A DNA stretch of 64,000 bases, taken from NCBI RefSeq assembly GCF_001704415.2, contig NC_030817.1, forward strand, positions 31,879,550-31,943,549. Reading direction: 5' to 3'. Source of the DNA: Capra hircus (lineage: Eukaryota > Chordata > Mammalia > Artiodactyla > Bovidae). The position numbers and the translations under genes are program-made. Below the pieces are notes generated by a model. That model ran no database searches and was not told where the DNA came from. It saw nothing but the letters and a program-made list of their open reading frames with translations. Shown in pieces: positions 46,301 through 61,300 of this stretch (position 1 is its first letter; the number at the start of each line of letters is the position of its first letter).

Positions 46301-49300
46301 AGCCAGAGACAATGGAATAGCATCTTTAAAGTACTGTAAGAAAACAACTACCAATTTAGAATTCAGTACCCTCAATAACATAGGAGTTATTTTATTCTTG
46401 ATTCACAGGTATTAAAAAAATACCTAGTGTCTATATGATTCTATCCCTCTTCATTTTTCACCTTTATTTTAGGGAAAAATATAAAATACATTTGGAAAAG
46501 TTACCTACAAAGTACAGGATGTTTTATCATTTAAGTCTAGTGTTTAGAAACACTAGACGGAGAAGGCAATGGCGACCCACTCCAGTACTCTTGCCTGGAA
46601 AATCCCATGGACAGAGGAGCCTGGTAGGCTGCAGTCCATGGGGTCGCTAAGAGTCAGACATGACTGAGCGACTTCACTTTCACTTTTCACTTTCATGCAT
46701 TGGAGAAGGAAATGGCAACCCACTCCAGTATTCTTGCCTGGAGAATCCCAGGGACAGAGGAGCCTAGTGGGCTGCCATCTATGGGGTCGCAGAGTTGGAC
46801 ATGACTGAAGTGACTTAGCAGCAGCAGACTAAGAAACTAAGTCTAGTGTTTAGAAACACAAAAAGCATATGCCTCTTGTTTTCCACATGTGGTCAAGCAG
46901 AGATATTTCATTTAAGAGGAATTGCTCTATATCTTATTCCTATAGTCAGTGATAACTGTGGGGTGAGGAGACAGGGAGGTGAAGGGAGTAGTTTGCATTT
47001 AAAAGGGCTTGACCTTTATCTTCTCTCTCAAAGAAATCTTCTAATATTTCCATTTGATTCTTTATTTTACATCCTGCTTCAATCTGTTGCTCTGATAGCA
47101 AATCTTATTTCAGGATTATTAAGACTCACCTACTGTATAGTCTCCAAAACCAATAGCACTTATGGTGTTGAATGAATAATAAATTCCTTCAATATAACTC
47201 CAATTTTCTAATGACATGAAAAGAAATGGTGGTAATACAAGAAAAAAAAGTGATCCAGTTGCAGCAAAAAATAAGTTCTTCCAGAGATATACATTTTTCT
47301 AAAATATATTAGAAAAAAGATACAATGTTAGCAGTTATATCATAAACAAGCAACATTAAAAAAAACTGTGTGCTCCGGTAGGTCAGTGTTTTATCTATTC
47401 CTTCATTTCTCAAAGATTTGGAACCCAATAAAAAGATCATTCTTATGAATAATCCTGTCCCTGGGCATATGTCCAGGCTCTACTGCTCTACCTCCTGTCA
47501 TCAGTTGTCCTGCCATCTTGCTATCTCACTTTCCTATCATCTACATCTAGACCATGATTTAAGATTAATTTCCTTGTGACACTTTACCTCCAAAGCCTTC
47601 TAAGATTACTCTTGCCTAGATACCAGGCTACAGTTCCTTCTTGCTCTGGGCTCTGCCCACATAGTCCCAGTTTAGCTCAGATTCCCCATCTGGACACAGC
47701 TCCAAGCCTTCTGACCTGCTTGCAAAATAAGGTAAATGGTCTAGATCAGTTTATCAACTTTGATACTGACATTTTAGACCCAATAATTCTTTGTTGTGAA
47801 TGCCTGTCTTATGCATTGTAGGACGTTTAGGAGCATTACTGGCCTCTACACACTGGATGCCAGTAGCACTCCCTTCCTGAGGTTTGTACAACCCAGTATG
47901 CATCTGCTGCTGCTGCTGCTGCTAAGTCGCTTCAGTCGTGTCCGACTCTGTGCGACCCCATAGACGGCAGCCCACCAGGCTCCCCTGTCCCTGGGATTCT
48001 CCAGGCAAGAACACTGGAGTGGGTTGCCATTTCCTTCTCCAATGCATGAAAGTGAAAAATGAAAGTGAAGTCGCTCAGTCATGTCCAACTCTGTGACCCC
48101 ATGGACTGCAGCCCACCAAGTCTAGACATTGCCAAATGTCCTTTTTGAAGGCAAAATCACTCCAGTTGAGAAACATTGGTCTAAATCCATTGTTCTCAAC
48201 CTAGTTGCACATTGAAATCACTTAGGGAGTTTTAAAAACCATTGAAGGCCCCATCCTCAAAGATTCAGATCAAATTGGTCTGGAGTGGGGTCTGGGCACC
48301 AGGATCCAAGTGATTCTAATATGCAAGTGAGGCTGAGAACCACAGGACTGAACTCTAATTAGAGCAGAAGAAAGGATCCTACTGTAACCAGAGACCTCTC
48401 TAGGTAATCTTGGGCAAGTCACACAGCCTTTAAGAAATGTTCTCCTAAAAAAAAAAAAGAAAGAAAGAAATGTTCTCCTGTTCTACAAAATAAATGAGTT
48501 GGCCAACTGACTTAGGAGAACAAATACCTATGAGAATTGTTTATACAGAATTCACCACTGCTTAACTTCTAAATTAAATGATTAGAGGCAAAATATTTAA
48601 AAGGAAATAGATGGTCCCTTAAACAATGGCTTTTCTCATGTCTGTTTTAGAACACAGATGACTTGCTTTTTCTGCTCATATAATTCAATGTGAAGTCAGT
48701 AAGTATAAAGTGTTATATGTCTAGTTAACCTAAAGTTGTGAGTCCACATAATTGAAAAAAAAAACAAAACCAAACTTTTCTACCAAACGTATGTGTGTGA
48801 TTGTGCGGAAGGAGAAAGAAAATTTACCTCATTTAATCCCTTATGTTGAAGGTATATTCCAAATTTTTCAAATGGCAGATAAACTAATATAAAAATATAT
48901 TTAAATAACATGATAGTTAGAGGGATTCCAACTGTAGCAAAGACAACACAGAACATCTGTCCACCGGAAGTTTTAGGAAAAATTGTTCCATAACCTGTTA
49001 AGAGGGGAAAAAAATAAATGCAACACCCCTCAATACAGCAACTTGGTACAATCTGACATTTGACATTGGTCTTTGAGAGCAAATTTTTCGTCGTTGGTAT
49101 TCTAAGAGCCCTAGTGCATACAGTTCTTAACAAAAATAAAAAATAAAAATACGATGAGTCAGCTGATCTTATCCTAAGAAAATGATTTAAAAAATGTGAG
49201 TTAAATAGTTCTTTTACAGAATCACTATTTCAAATTTTGAAAAATTGTAAACAGCATAAACAAACAATTAAAGAGCCTGGCCATGCATGATATGGTATAT

Positions 49301-52300
49301 AATAAAATACTGCAAAATCATTAAGAATTACATTAAAATATATATGACATAGAAAATGCTAATGACATATTGGTCTGACAAAGCAGTCTAAAACTATATA
49401 CTGACATATGACGACCCTGTATGCAAGACAGGGAAAGAGACACAGATGTGTATAATGGACTTTTGGACTCAGAGGGAGAGGGAGAGGGTGGGATGATTTG
49501 GGAGAATGACATTCTAACATGTATACTATCATGTAAGAATTGAATCGCCAGTCTATGTCCGATGCAGGATACAGCATGCTTGGAGCTGGTGCATGGGGAT
49601 GACCCAGAGAGATGTTATGGGGAGGGAGGTGGGAGGGGGGTTCATGTTTGGGAACGCATGTAAGAATTAAAGATTTTAAAATTAAAAAAAAAATAAAAAA
49701 AATAAAACTATATACTGACATATATATCAAGAACTTTCTATGACTAAAACTTAAAACAGTTATTGTGTGCAGAGCAGTGAGATGTTAATTGTTTAAAAAT
49801 AATTTTCAGATTCTCTACATTCTACTCCTGCAATTACATAAGTTAAGAGCATATACTTTGAATTGACTAATTTTAAGAATGCATGCTATAGTTCCTAGAG
49901 GAAATCAACTCTAAATATTCATTGCAAGGACTGATGCTGAAGCTGAAGCTCCAATACTTTGGTCACCTGATGTGAAGAGCTGACTCACTGGAAAAGACCC
50001 TGATGCTGGGAAAGATTGAATACAGGAGGAGCAGGGGATGACAGAGGACGAGATGGTTGGATGGCATCACTGACTTGATGGACATGAGTTTAAGCAAATT
50101 CAGGGAGATAGTGAAGTTCAGGGAAGCTTGGCATGCTGCAGTCCATTGGGTTGCAAAGAGCTGGATACAACTGAAGCAACTTAGCACACACAGCATATAT
50201 GGTTATATAAACATGTGTTGATTTATCATTTTTTTATTTTTGATATGAGAGAGAGGAATTTCAGCTCCTATACCCACTTTCTTCTTCATCTTTTCCATCT
50301 CTGACATTTATATTGCCCCACTATTCTCCTATATTTGCCTTTGTATTTTAAACAATATTCTTAAACCTGTGTTTCAATGTTTATAAATACTTGATTCCTG
50401 ATACTATATGATAAGAGTATTATATCCTTCATTATTTTCCTCCTCTTCCCTCCTCTTCATCATTCTATATTTTTGTTTCTTTTTTATATAATTTATATGA
50501 AAACATTTACACTCTGCTCTGCAACTATAAGACTTCCTATTTTAAGAAATTTTTTTCTTTACTCATTCCTATTTTGCCCAAGAGTTGGTAATGCAGCTTT
50601 TTGGGAAAGAGCAGAAGAGAATAAGTCTCCTTTGACTTATTTGGGAACAATTTTCTTTTGAAATACTTTTCATAAGGGGAAATGAAATGAAATCGAGGGG
50701 AAATGAAATGGAGTAAGGGGACAGCTTTTCTTATGCTCCATACTTCCTGGTTTAAAGAAAACAGTCTAAAGCCAAGATTTTAATGGATCCAAAGTGTAGA
50801 GAAGAAAAATTGTCCTTTTCAGAGAGCCAAGAATATTGCCAGCTTCTTTTGTCTTGGCAGATCTTGTTCTGAATGGGCTAATGCCCCTTAAACAAATCAC
50901 TTTATTTCACTAAATTTAAGACATCATATAAATGTGTAGACAGTACCTCATGCAAAACATTTATAAAATATTCAGCATTCTAACTGTAAAAAAAAGCACA
51001 AACTTACCTATTGTGGATAAGGTGATTATACAAGTTATAAAAGAGTTTGTAAAAGTCCAAAAGAAAACAGTAGTCCTATTTCCTGTGGGAGGTATTCCTG
51101 ACAATATTAAAGACGTCATCATCTACAAATTAAAACAAAACAAGAGATAAAACAAAATCAAAGTTTGGGTTATGTAAATTATATTTCTTCAAGTAGAACA
51201 CTAAATAAAATTAGTTCCATTTCAGTTCAGTTCAGTTCAGTTCAGTTGCTCAGTCGTGTCCGACTCTTTGTGACCCCATGAATTGCAGCACGCCAGGCCT
51301 CCCTGTTCTCCATTTAGTTGGATTAAAACCAAAACCCCATCTAATTGGATCAAATTGAAATTCTTCCTTAAGATCAAGTGAAATAGAAATGCTTATGATA
51401 ATAACTTCTTAGGGAGAACCTTATTTGTTTTAGTGGTGTCAACACCTCTGGAAGTTGTATATGGGGTAGATATATGACTATAACAATATTTTTAAGGAAA
51501 TTTGTGACATTGTTGTGTATAGATTTAGCATAGTGACTAATTATTTTCAATTATTTTCAAACAATTAGCAAATATGAGTTGAAGATAGTTGCAGGGAAAC
51601 TTCTCATTTAGGCAAATGGAAATCATGAGATATATGGGGAAAACGATGTAAGAATACAGTAATTGTATCATATCATGAGAAAATAAGAAAGAAGTTAATC
51701 AGAGGGCCTTCAATTTCTGCAAAGTCTAAAATACATAGAATTCTTTTCATGAAAGAACCTCAGCTAAAAACTTCACAATCTACACAGTAATAGTAATAAT
51801 ATGCTCAAGATACTAATGTCTTTATTTTCTGAACATCCCCCCTCCTTGCCCCAAGAAACTTCAAATACAGAGTCAGGAGGAAAAGAATATGGGAATGGAA
51901 AGTGGTATAATGGGCAGAATAAATTAAAAGATATTCTTCTATGTTTCTTGATTCTTTACAGAATTCTGGAATTAATCTGACACAAATACATCAAAACCAT
52001 ACATGAAAGCACAGGGATAAGAAAGGAAGAGGAAGGAAGGGAGGAAATGACTATATAGAGTTCCTATAAAATATAGAATTCCCAATTCTAAATAAAACAT
52101 TTATCAAATTCAGCAGAGTTATAAAATAACATATTATGACTAAAGTAATACAATGTTTGTAGGAAATATAACAAAAATAATAAAGATATAAACTCATATA
52201 TTGAGTTTACATCTTTATTTAGTACTTCAATAAGTACTAAAACAGGTAAAATGAAATAATTTTAGGGAACTATTTTATGTTATAAATAGGGAACAAAATG

Positions 52301-55300
52301 TTTCAATTTTATATAGAAAAACCATAATAAATACCAGAAGCTTCAATTTTAATAGTGAAACATTAGAGGCATTCTAATTAAAGTCAAAAACAGGACAGAA
52401 ATGCTACTGCAATAGTCACAGAAAAATCTTGCAACAGAATGAAAATCCTAAGGACTTCAAATGTTGAGTCACTGGACACATAATATAAAATTTGTTTAAA
52501 ATGTTCATAAACCATATGCAATTAAAAGGATGAAGAAAACTTTTAGAAATAAAAAATAAAACCATTAAAATTAAAAAGTCAGGTAAAGTGGAGTCAAAGA
52601 GAAAATAAGTAAATGAAAGTTATATCTTAATGAATTAATCAAAATACACCAAAAAGGTTTAAATAGTGGAGAATAGCAAAAGGAATGGTTAAGAGATACA
52701 GAAGATATAAATAATAAAAGATCAACCATATTTGCCATTTTAAAGGAATTAATAGCCCAGTATTTCCTAGAATTGATATGAGAAATAAATATGAACATTC
52801 AGGAAGCAAACCCCAAGGAAAATAAAAAGTCACATCTGCCTATGGCTGATTCATGTTGAGGTTTGACAGAAAACAACAAAATTCTGTGGAGCAATTATCC
52901 TTCGATAAAAAAAAAAATGAAAAAAGTCATATCTAGATTGCTGAATTAAAAGAGTAAAATAAATGAAACGAAGAGAAGGCCTTGGATACCGGAGAAAAAG
53001 GTAAATTATGTATAAAGGAGGCAATTAGATTGATAGAAGACTTCTTAGAGGTAGCGGAAGGAAGCCACAATATAGTGGAATAATGTTTTCCATGTTCTAA
53101 AAGAAAATAATTGTCAATCCAATAGTGCATACCCTAACATATCTTTCAAGAAAGAAGATGAACATATTTTTGGAATATGTTCTAAAACCAAGCAAAAAAA
53201 AGAAGAGTGCTTTCAGAAGCAGACTGGCATGAGATAAATGTATCACAGATATATTTTGCAAGAAAGAAAATTATCTCCAAGCGATAATTTGAGATGACAG
53301 AAAGAAAGAATACAGAAATAGATAAAATGTGGGCAAATAAAAACAAAGGCCAAACACACAATAATATAATACTATATAGAGGAGTTTTAAAAATGAGATT
53401 GAACAGAAACGCTCTTGGATGACATGTTAAATGAGGATAAGGTGGTGTAATTAAAGATAAAATACTTCAAGAGACAGATTGCTGCTTCCATCATGGTGGG
53501 GTAACACAGTCCAAAACTATCCTCTCACAGTAACTAGAAACTGGACAAAACATGAGAAAAAACTGTTTCTAGACATTGGATAAGAGAAAATGCAGAACTG
53601 TAATTACTGAGAGAAGGAAACCAAATGAGGTGAGTACTGTCATTGCCCACACTGGCAATTTCTGGCAGTTTCTATAGGATGTGCTCTATAGGACGAAGGA
53701 CCCCAAAGAGAGCATAGGGATTTTGCTGAGCTGAGGAAACAGAGATTGGAAGTCAATAAAGCTATTCAGTTCAGTTCAGCCACTCAGTCATGTCCGACTC
53801 TTTGAGACCCCATGAATTGCAGCACGCCAGGCCTCCCTGTCCATCACCAACTCCTGGAGTTTACCCAAACCCATGTCCATTGAGTTGGTGATGCCATCCA
53901 ACCATCTCATCCTCTGTCATCCCCTTCTCCTCCTGCCCTCAATCTCTCCCAGCATCAGGGTCTTTTCTCATGAGTCAGTTCTTCGCATCAGGTGGCCAAA
54001 GTATTGGACTTTCAGCTTCAGCATCAGTCCTTCCAATGAACACCCAGGACTGATCTCCTTGCAGTCCAAGGGACTCTCAAGAATCTTCTCAAACACCATA
54101 GTTCAAAAGTATCAATTCTTCGGTGCTCAGCTTTCCTTATAGTCCAACTCTCACATCCATAAATGACTACTGGAAAAACCATAGCCTCGACTAGATGGAC
54201 CTTTGTTGACAAAGTAATGTCTCTGCTTTTGAATATGCTGTCTAGGTTGATCATAACTTTCGTTCCAAGGAGTAAGTGTCTTTTAATTTCATGGCTGCAG
54301 TCACAATCTGCAGTGATTTTGGAGCCCCCCAAAATAAAGTCTGACACTGTTTTCACTGTTTCCCCATCTATTTCCCATGGAGTGATGGGACCAGATGCTA
54401 TGATCTTCATTTTCTGAATGTTGAGCCTTAAGCCAACTTTTTCACTCAACTCTTTCACTTTCATCAAGAGGTTCTTTAGTTCTTCTTCACTTTCTGCCAT
54501 AAGGGTGGTGTCATCTGTGTATCTGAGGTTATTGATATTTCTCCTGGCAATCTTGATTCCAGCTTGTGCTTCATCCAGCCCAGCGTTTCTCATGATGTAC
54601 TCTGCATAGAAGTTAAATAAGCAGGGTGACAGTATACAGCCTTGACGTACTCATTTTCCTATTTGGAACCAGTCTGTTGTTCCATGTCCAGTTCTAACTG
54701 TTGCTTCCTGACCTGCATATAGGTTTCTCAAGAGGCAGGTCAGGTGGTCTGGTACTCCCATCTCTCTCAGAATTTTCTACAGTTTATTGTGATCCACATA
54801 GTCAAGAAAGCAGAAACAGATGTTTTTCTGGAACTCTCTTGCCTTTTCCATGATCCAGCAGATGTTGGCAATTTGATCTCTGGCTCCTCTCCCTTTTCTA
54901 AAACCAGCTTGAACATCTGAAAGTTCATGGTTCACGTATTGCTAAAGCCTGGCTTGGAGAATTTTGACCATTACTTTACTAGCATGTGAGAGGAGTGCAA
55001 TTGTGCGGTAGTTTGAGCATTCTTTGGCATTGCCTTTCTTTGGGATTGGAATGAAAACTGGCCTTTTCCAGTCCTATGGCCACGGCTGAGTTTTCCAAAT
55101 TTGCTGGCATATTGAGTGCAGCACTTTCACAGCATCATCTTTTAGGATTTGAAATAGCTCAACTGGGTTTCCATCACCTTCACTAGCTTTGTTCGCAGTG
55201 ATGCTTTCTAAGGCCCACTTGACTTCACATTCCAGGATGTCTGGCTCTAGGTGAGTGATCACACCATCATGATTATCTGGGTCGTGATCTTTTTTGTACA

Positions 55301-58300
55301 GTTTTCTTGTATTCTCACCACCTCTTCTCAATATCTTCTGCTTCTGTTAGGTCCATACCGTTTCTGGCCTTTATTGTGCCCATCTTTGCATGAAATGTTC
55401 CCTTGGTATCTCTAATTTTCTTGAAGAGATCTCTGCTGCTAAGTCGCTTCAGTCATGTCCGACTCTGTGCAACTCCATAGATGGCAGCCCATTAGGCTTC
55501 TCTGTCTTTGGGATTCTCCAGGCAAGAATACTGGAGTGGGCTGCCATTTCCTTCTCCAATGCATGAAAGTGAAAAGTGAAAGTGAAGTCACTCAGTCGTG
55601 CTGGACTCTTAGCAACCTCATGGACTGCAGCCTACCAGGCTCCTCTGTCCACGGGATTTTCCAGGCAAGAGTACTGGAGTGGGGTGCCATTGCCTTCTCC
55701 GAAGAGATCTCTAGTCTTTCCCATTCTATTGTTTTCCTCCATTTCTTGCATTGATCACTAAGGAAGGCTTTCTTATCTCTCCTTGCTATTCTTTGGAACT
55801 CTGCATTTGAACTCTGCATTCAAATGGGTATATCTTTCCTTTTCTCCTTTGCTTTTCACTTTTCACAGCTATTTGTAAGGCCTCAGACAGCCATTTTGCT
55901 TTTGGGTATTTCTTTTTCTCGTGGATTGTCTTGATCCCTGTCTTCTGTATAATGTCACAAACCTCCGCCCATAGTTTATCAGGCACTCTGTCTACCAGAT
56001 CTAGTCCCTTAAATCTATTTCTCACTTCCACTGTATAATCATACGGGATTTGATTTAGGTTATACCTGAATGGTCTAATGGTTTTCTCCACTTCCTTCAA
56101 TTGTAGTCTGAATTTGGAAAAAAGGAGTTCATGATCTGAGCCATAGTCAGCTTCAGTCTTGCTTTTGCTGACTGTATAGAGCTTCTCCATCTTTGGCTGC
56201 AAAGAATATAATCAATCTGATTTTGGTGGCTCTAATGAAATAATCAATAAAGCTGAGGTGGCTACAATTTGTGGGCAGTGTTCCACAGAGGACAAAGCTA
56301 CCCAGGGAAAGAATGACAGAAATCTGCACAGAGGTATCTTTGAGTCTTTGGCTCAATGACATTGTGCACATGGAAAGAGTAAAAGTTTATGAGGCTGGTG
56401 GAAAACAATTACCTGAGTGTGGCAGAGAGTCACTCCAAGTGGCCCCCATGCTCTGGAGTTCATGCACTTGTGTGACTCCTTCTCTCTGAGTGTGGGTGGC
56501 GCCTGTGACTTCTCTCCAGCCACATATGTGCCTGTGAGTATATCAAAGGTGACGGGATGTACATGCCTCCAATGTATGTGATTAGGCTATATAAGACTCA
56601 GTGCTGATCTTGCTAGAGTCTCTTTCTCCGTTGCTGGCTCTGAAGAAGGAGGCGGCCATGCTATATCCTATGAAAATGGCCAGGTGCCGGAAACATGAAT
56701 GTAGCCTCTGGCCAACAGCCAGTGTGAAGGTGAGGTCCTTGGTCGGACACTTCGAAGGAACTGAATGCTGCCAGAAAGCCAGATGAGTTTGCAAGCCGAT
56801 TTTCCCTCAATTGAACCTCAGAGGAGACCAGACTCCTGTGATACCTTGATTGCAATCTTGCAAAGGACCCAGCTAAGCTGTGCTCAGACTCTCAGCCTAT
56901 AGAAACTGAGAAAATAAATGTTTTCAGCTACTACGTTTGTGGAATGCTGTTATGGAGCAACAACTAACTAATATATTGGGAGAAAAATAATAACTGTGGC
57001 CTGTAAGCTGAACAATTCCTGCAGCTCACACCAGGCTAGAAACTATTTGAGTTTCTAGCTAGAGAGCAGAGGCCCCATTATATGTTCATGACATCCAGTG
57101 GAGAACCCAGAAAGGTCACAACTGAGAAGCACAGCAGAATCAGCTCTAGCAAAAGGGCTACTTTAAGCCCGGAAGGAGTTTAAAATGGATCTTAGGATGA
57201 TTACAGTAATGTGTAAGTAACTTACTTAATTGCCTGTCAGGGAATGCCTAAGGAATTTAAAGGAACACAATTAAACAAAACACAATCAAATAATTCATAA
57301 TGTCCATTATCCAATTTTTAAAAATTAACAGACATACAAAGAATCAAGAAAACGTAACCCATTAACAGGAGACAAATCAGTCAAGAGAAACAAACTCATA
57401 AATAACAATTCCATCAAAAGGGTGAAATTAGCAGAATATGATCTTAAAAAGGCTATTGAAAACATGTTCAAAGATGTAAGGAAGCATTAATAAAATGAGA
57501 GAGAAATGGAATGTATAAGACATAAGAAAGTGGAAATGCTAGAAATGAAAAATAAAATATCCAAAAAGGAATAGATGGGATTATCAACAGAAGAAAATAT
57601 TAATAAATTTAATGATACAGCAGTAGATAATATCCAGACTGAACCACATAGAGGGAAAAAAATGAAAAAAAAAATCAGATATCAAGTGTGTGCTTTGGGA
57701 AAAAGGAGCCAGAGGAAGGGCAGAATAATGACTGAAAAATTTCAAAGGATGAAAATGGGACACACAGAGTTACAAGAAACTCAATGAATCATAAGCAGGA
57801 TAAACACATATACACATGAAACATAAGCATCATAATCACATTACTAGAAACTAGCGATCTAAAATGTAACCAGAGGGGAGAAAAAGACACAGTATGTAAA
57901 CAGCAACAAACCTAAGAATAACAGCAGGCTTCCCATCATAAGCAATGCAAACCAGAGCCCACGGAACAACGTTTCTAAAGTGCCAGACTAGATTTATATA
58001 TCCAATGAGAATGTCCTTTTAAAAAGGCAAAACAAGAAGGAAAAAAAAAAGAGAGAAAAAGGAAAAACACTTTTTTCCAGACAAAATCTGAGAGGATTCA
58101 TCTCTGGATTTCTGTGGTTCTTCCTCTGCTGAGTACTTTTGGACTGTATCCTCTACGTTTTGAACACTAACTAATCTACGAGACTCTTGAGTCTTATTTA
58201 AATCCTACAGAGACTTATTTTCAGTTTAGAGGCAATTTCTCTGTTTAGGCTTCCCTGATCGCCCAGCAGGTAAAGAATCTGCCTGCAATGCAGGAGTCAC

Positions 58301-61300
58301 AGGAGATACGGGTTTGATCCCTGGGTTGGGAGATCCCCTGGAGAAGGAAATGGCAACCCACTCTAGTATTCTTGCCTGGAAAATCCCATGGACAGAAGAG
58401 TCTTGTAGGCTACAGTCCATGGGGTTGCAGAGAGTCAGACACGACTGAGTGACTAGCACTTTCACTTTCTCTGTTTAGATTCAGACTGCAAATTCTAACT
58501 TACATCCTGTGAAATGTGGTGCCACTGTTCAGCTCTCCTAGCCTCTGCAGTACCATTTGGGACCTGTCCCACAGTCCCTCACTCAGAAGTTGGTCTGGGA
58601 CTTAGATTCAGGTCTACCCACTAGCTCAGTTCTCAAAGTCTTTGGTACGAAAGTTAGGATCAGATCCACACATTGGTAGGTCAGGGGTGAGCTCAGGAGA
58701 TCGTAAGCAATTTTATAGGGTCACTTCCCCAAACTGTTCCCTGTCTGTGGTCTCATTTTCTTGGGGGCTCCCCTTTTTGGTCTTCTAGATAGAAAACAAC
58801 CACTACTTCCTTGATTGTGCTGCATCTGGGACCAAGTGGAGAAGAGAGAAAGATGGGGAAAAAAATGAAAGGGTTTGGCCCTATCTGTGAAACTACAGCT
58901 TCAGGGAATAGAGCTGAATTTCCCCTCCCTCAGAATTGTGCGGATTCCTGTGCTTCCGTGGCTGCTGTCTTCTCTGCTGCCACCCCCACAGGCTTGCTGG
59001 TGAACTGGGGTAAAAGAGGACAGAGAAAAGAAACAAAAGGGAGGGTTTCCACGCTCTCTCTGAGCAAGATGAGCTCCCTTTCCTGCTTCTGGAGCCAGAA
59101 CTAGCGGACGTCTCCCAGGGTCTTCTAACTGTTGTATGCCTGAGTTTCCAGCTACATTAAGGTCAGGCTGGGGGATACCAGAGAAGAGTGTGTGTGTGTG
59201 TGCGTGTGTGGTGCGTGCGTGCGTGCCTGTATGTGTGTGTGTGTGTGTGAGTCACTCAGTTGTGTCCGACTCTGAGACTCCATGGACGGTAGCCCACCAG
59301 GCTTCTCTGTCCAAGGGACTCTCCAGGCAAGAGTACTGGAGTGGGTTGCCATTTCCTTCTCCAACCAGAGAAGTATAACAGTGCTTAACTTGCCACGTGT
59401 TTAGTACTTCAAACCATGAAGTTCTTTCTTAACATTGCTGCTGGTATTTACTTTTCAGGTTCCTCAAATACCTGATCCACATATTCTTTCCAGCTTTGTA
59501 GTTACATTCAGTGGGAGAGAAAAAGTGGAGCGTGCTTACACCACCTTACGCATATCTGGTCAGTTGGCTTTGGACAAAGTTGCCATGGTAATTCCATGAA
59601 AAAAAAAAAAAGGCAGTCTTTTCAACAAATGACTCTGAAAAAACTGAAGATCTGTATAAAAATAACAACAAATCTCGATGCTTTCTTCTCATTTCATCAA
59701 AATTTACTTGAAATGTATCAAATAAATAAATATAAAAGCAAAACTAGAAAATGTCTAGAAATCTTTGTGACTTTGGTTTAGCAGAAGATGTCTTAGAACA
59801 CAAAAAGTACAACCCATAAAAATTTATAAACTAGAATTTATAGGAAACAAACTTCTCTTCAAGAGAAACTGAATAAAATGAGAATCAATCCACCGTCAAG
59901 GAGAAACTACTGGCAACACATATGAGTGATAAGTACTTTTCTCCAAGTACATGAAAAATAATTATAACTGCATTAATTAGACAAATGAAAAAATATGCAA
60001 ATATTTGAACAGATAATTCACAACAGATAGCCAATAAACTCATAAAAATGCTCAACATGATGTCATCAGAAGAACACAAGCAGACTGGCTAAAATAAAAA
60101 CACCTTACAACATCCAATTCCAGCGGGGATGTATAGCAGCTAGAACTCGAACATAGTTGATGGGTTTGTAAAATGATATAACCACTCTGGAGAACTCTGT
60201 TGGGTAGTTTCTTATAGAGTTATACAGATTTACTAGTTCTCATAGCAATTCCACTTCTAGGCATTTACCAAAACGAAGTAAAAACATGTTTCCCCACAAA
60301 GCGAATATTTGTAGCAATTTCACTTATGATAGATATAAACCTGAAAACAACTCAAAGCTCATCAATGTGAACAGATAAGCCAATTTTGGTATAGATATAC
60401 CATAGAATACTATTCAGCAATGAAAAGAATTTACCTAGTGATAAATGAAACAATAGAGCTGAATGTCAAAAACATCATGCTAAGTGGAAGAAGCCACTCA
60501 CAAAAGACTACGTATTATAAGATTCCAAACACTAGCTGATTCTGTGTTTAAGAATGTTCAATATTATCATATAATAATTCTCCCCAAATTCAAAGAAATT
60601 CAATCAAAACCTCAGCAGAGTATATTATGAAACATGACAATCTGATCTTGAAATTCATACAAAACGATAGGAAAGTTCATTTCAGGACTTATTGCAACGG
60701 TATTGTCACTCAGACAAAATGGAACAGAATCAAACACCCAGAAACAAATTTATGGACATAAGAGAATCTGCAGTGTGATAGAGATAACACTAAAAATTAA
60801 TGGGGAAATAAAAATCAATCAATAAACTGTTCTGGAACAATGGGCTGTCTATATGGAAAAATACATAAAATTAGAATTTACTTTACGGGGACACATAAGG
60901 TGCACATATGTGTACATAAGGTATACACACACACATGCAATCCAAGATGAAATGATTTTTTTTTTTGGTAAAAAAGCAAATCTGAAAAATGTCTAGAAGA
61001 AAGTTTAAGAAAATATCTCTATGACCTCAAAGATGGGAATGACTGGCAAAAGTTGTATAAACCCTAAAGGAAAAGAATAATAACAATGACTACATTAAAA
61101 TTAACTTTTCTCAACTACAAAAGATATTACAAGGGAATATTTAAGGACAATATGTCCAGAGCTTAGAGCATGACAATATTTGGAAAAAGTGGAAGGGAAA
61201 TAAGCCAATTTTCCTGCCAGATTCTTATCTCCTTTGCAGAACGTATTTCTGAACTTCATATGGAATAATGGAAAAGATCAATTCGGTCAGAACGGTTTCA

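Larger units (their letters stand above)
40361..47129 (-). other. Gene B intron 4
   Basis: 6.8 kb. 40361-42720 is AT-rich with nothing recognised beyond short GA and A runs. Later parts hold a BovB 3' end, a CHR SINE fragment, an old L1/HAL1-like fragment and three BovA-family SINEs, listed separately. No extra coding exon seen. Confidence 0.65.

Noticed and set aside
54024..54593. 189-codon minus-strand open frame
   Set aside because: A remnant of BovB reverse transcriptase inside a truncated, broken element, not a host gene.
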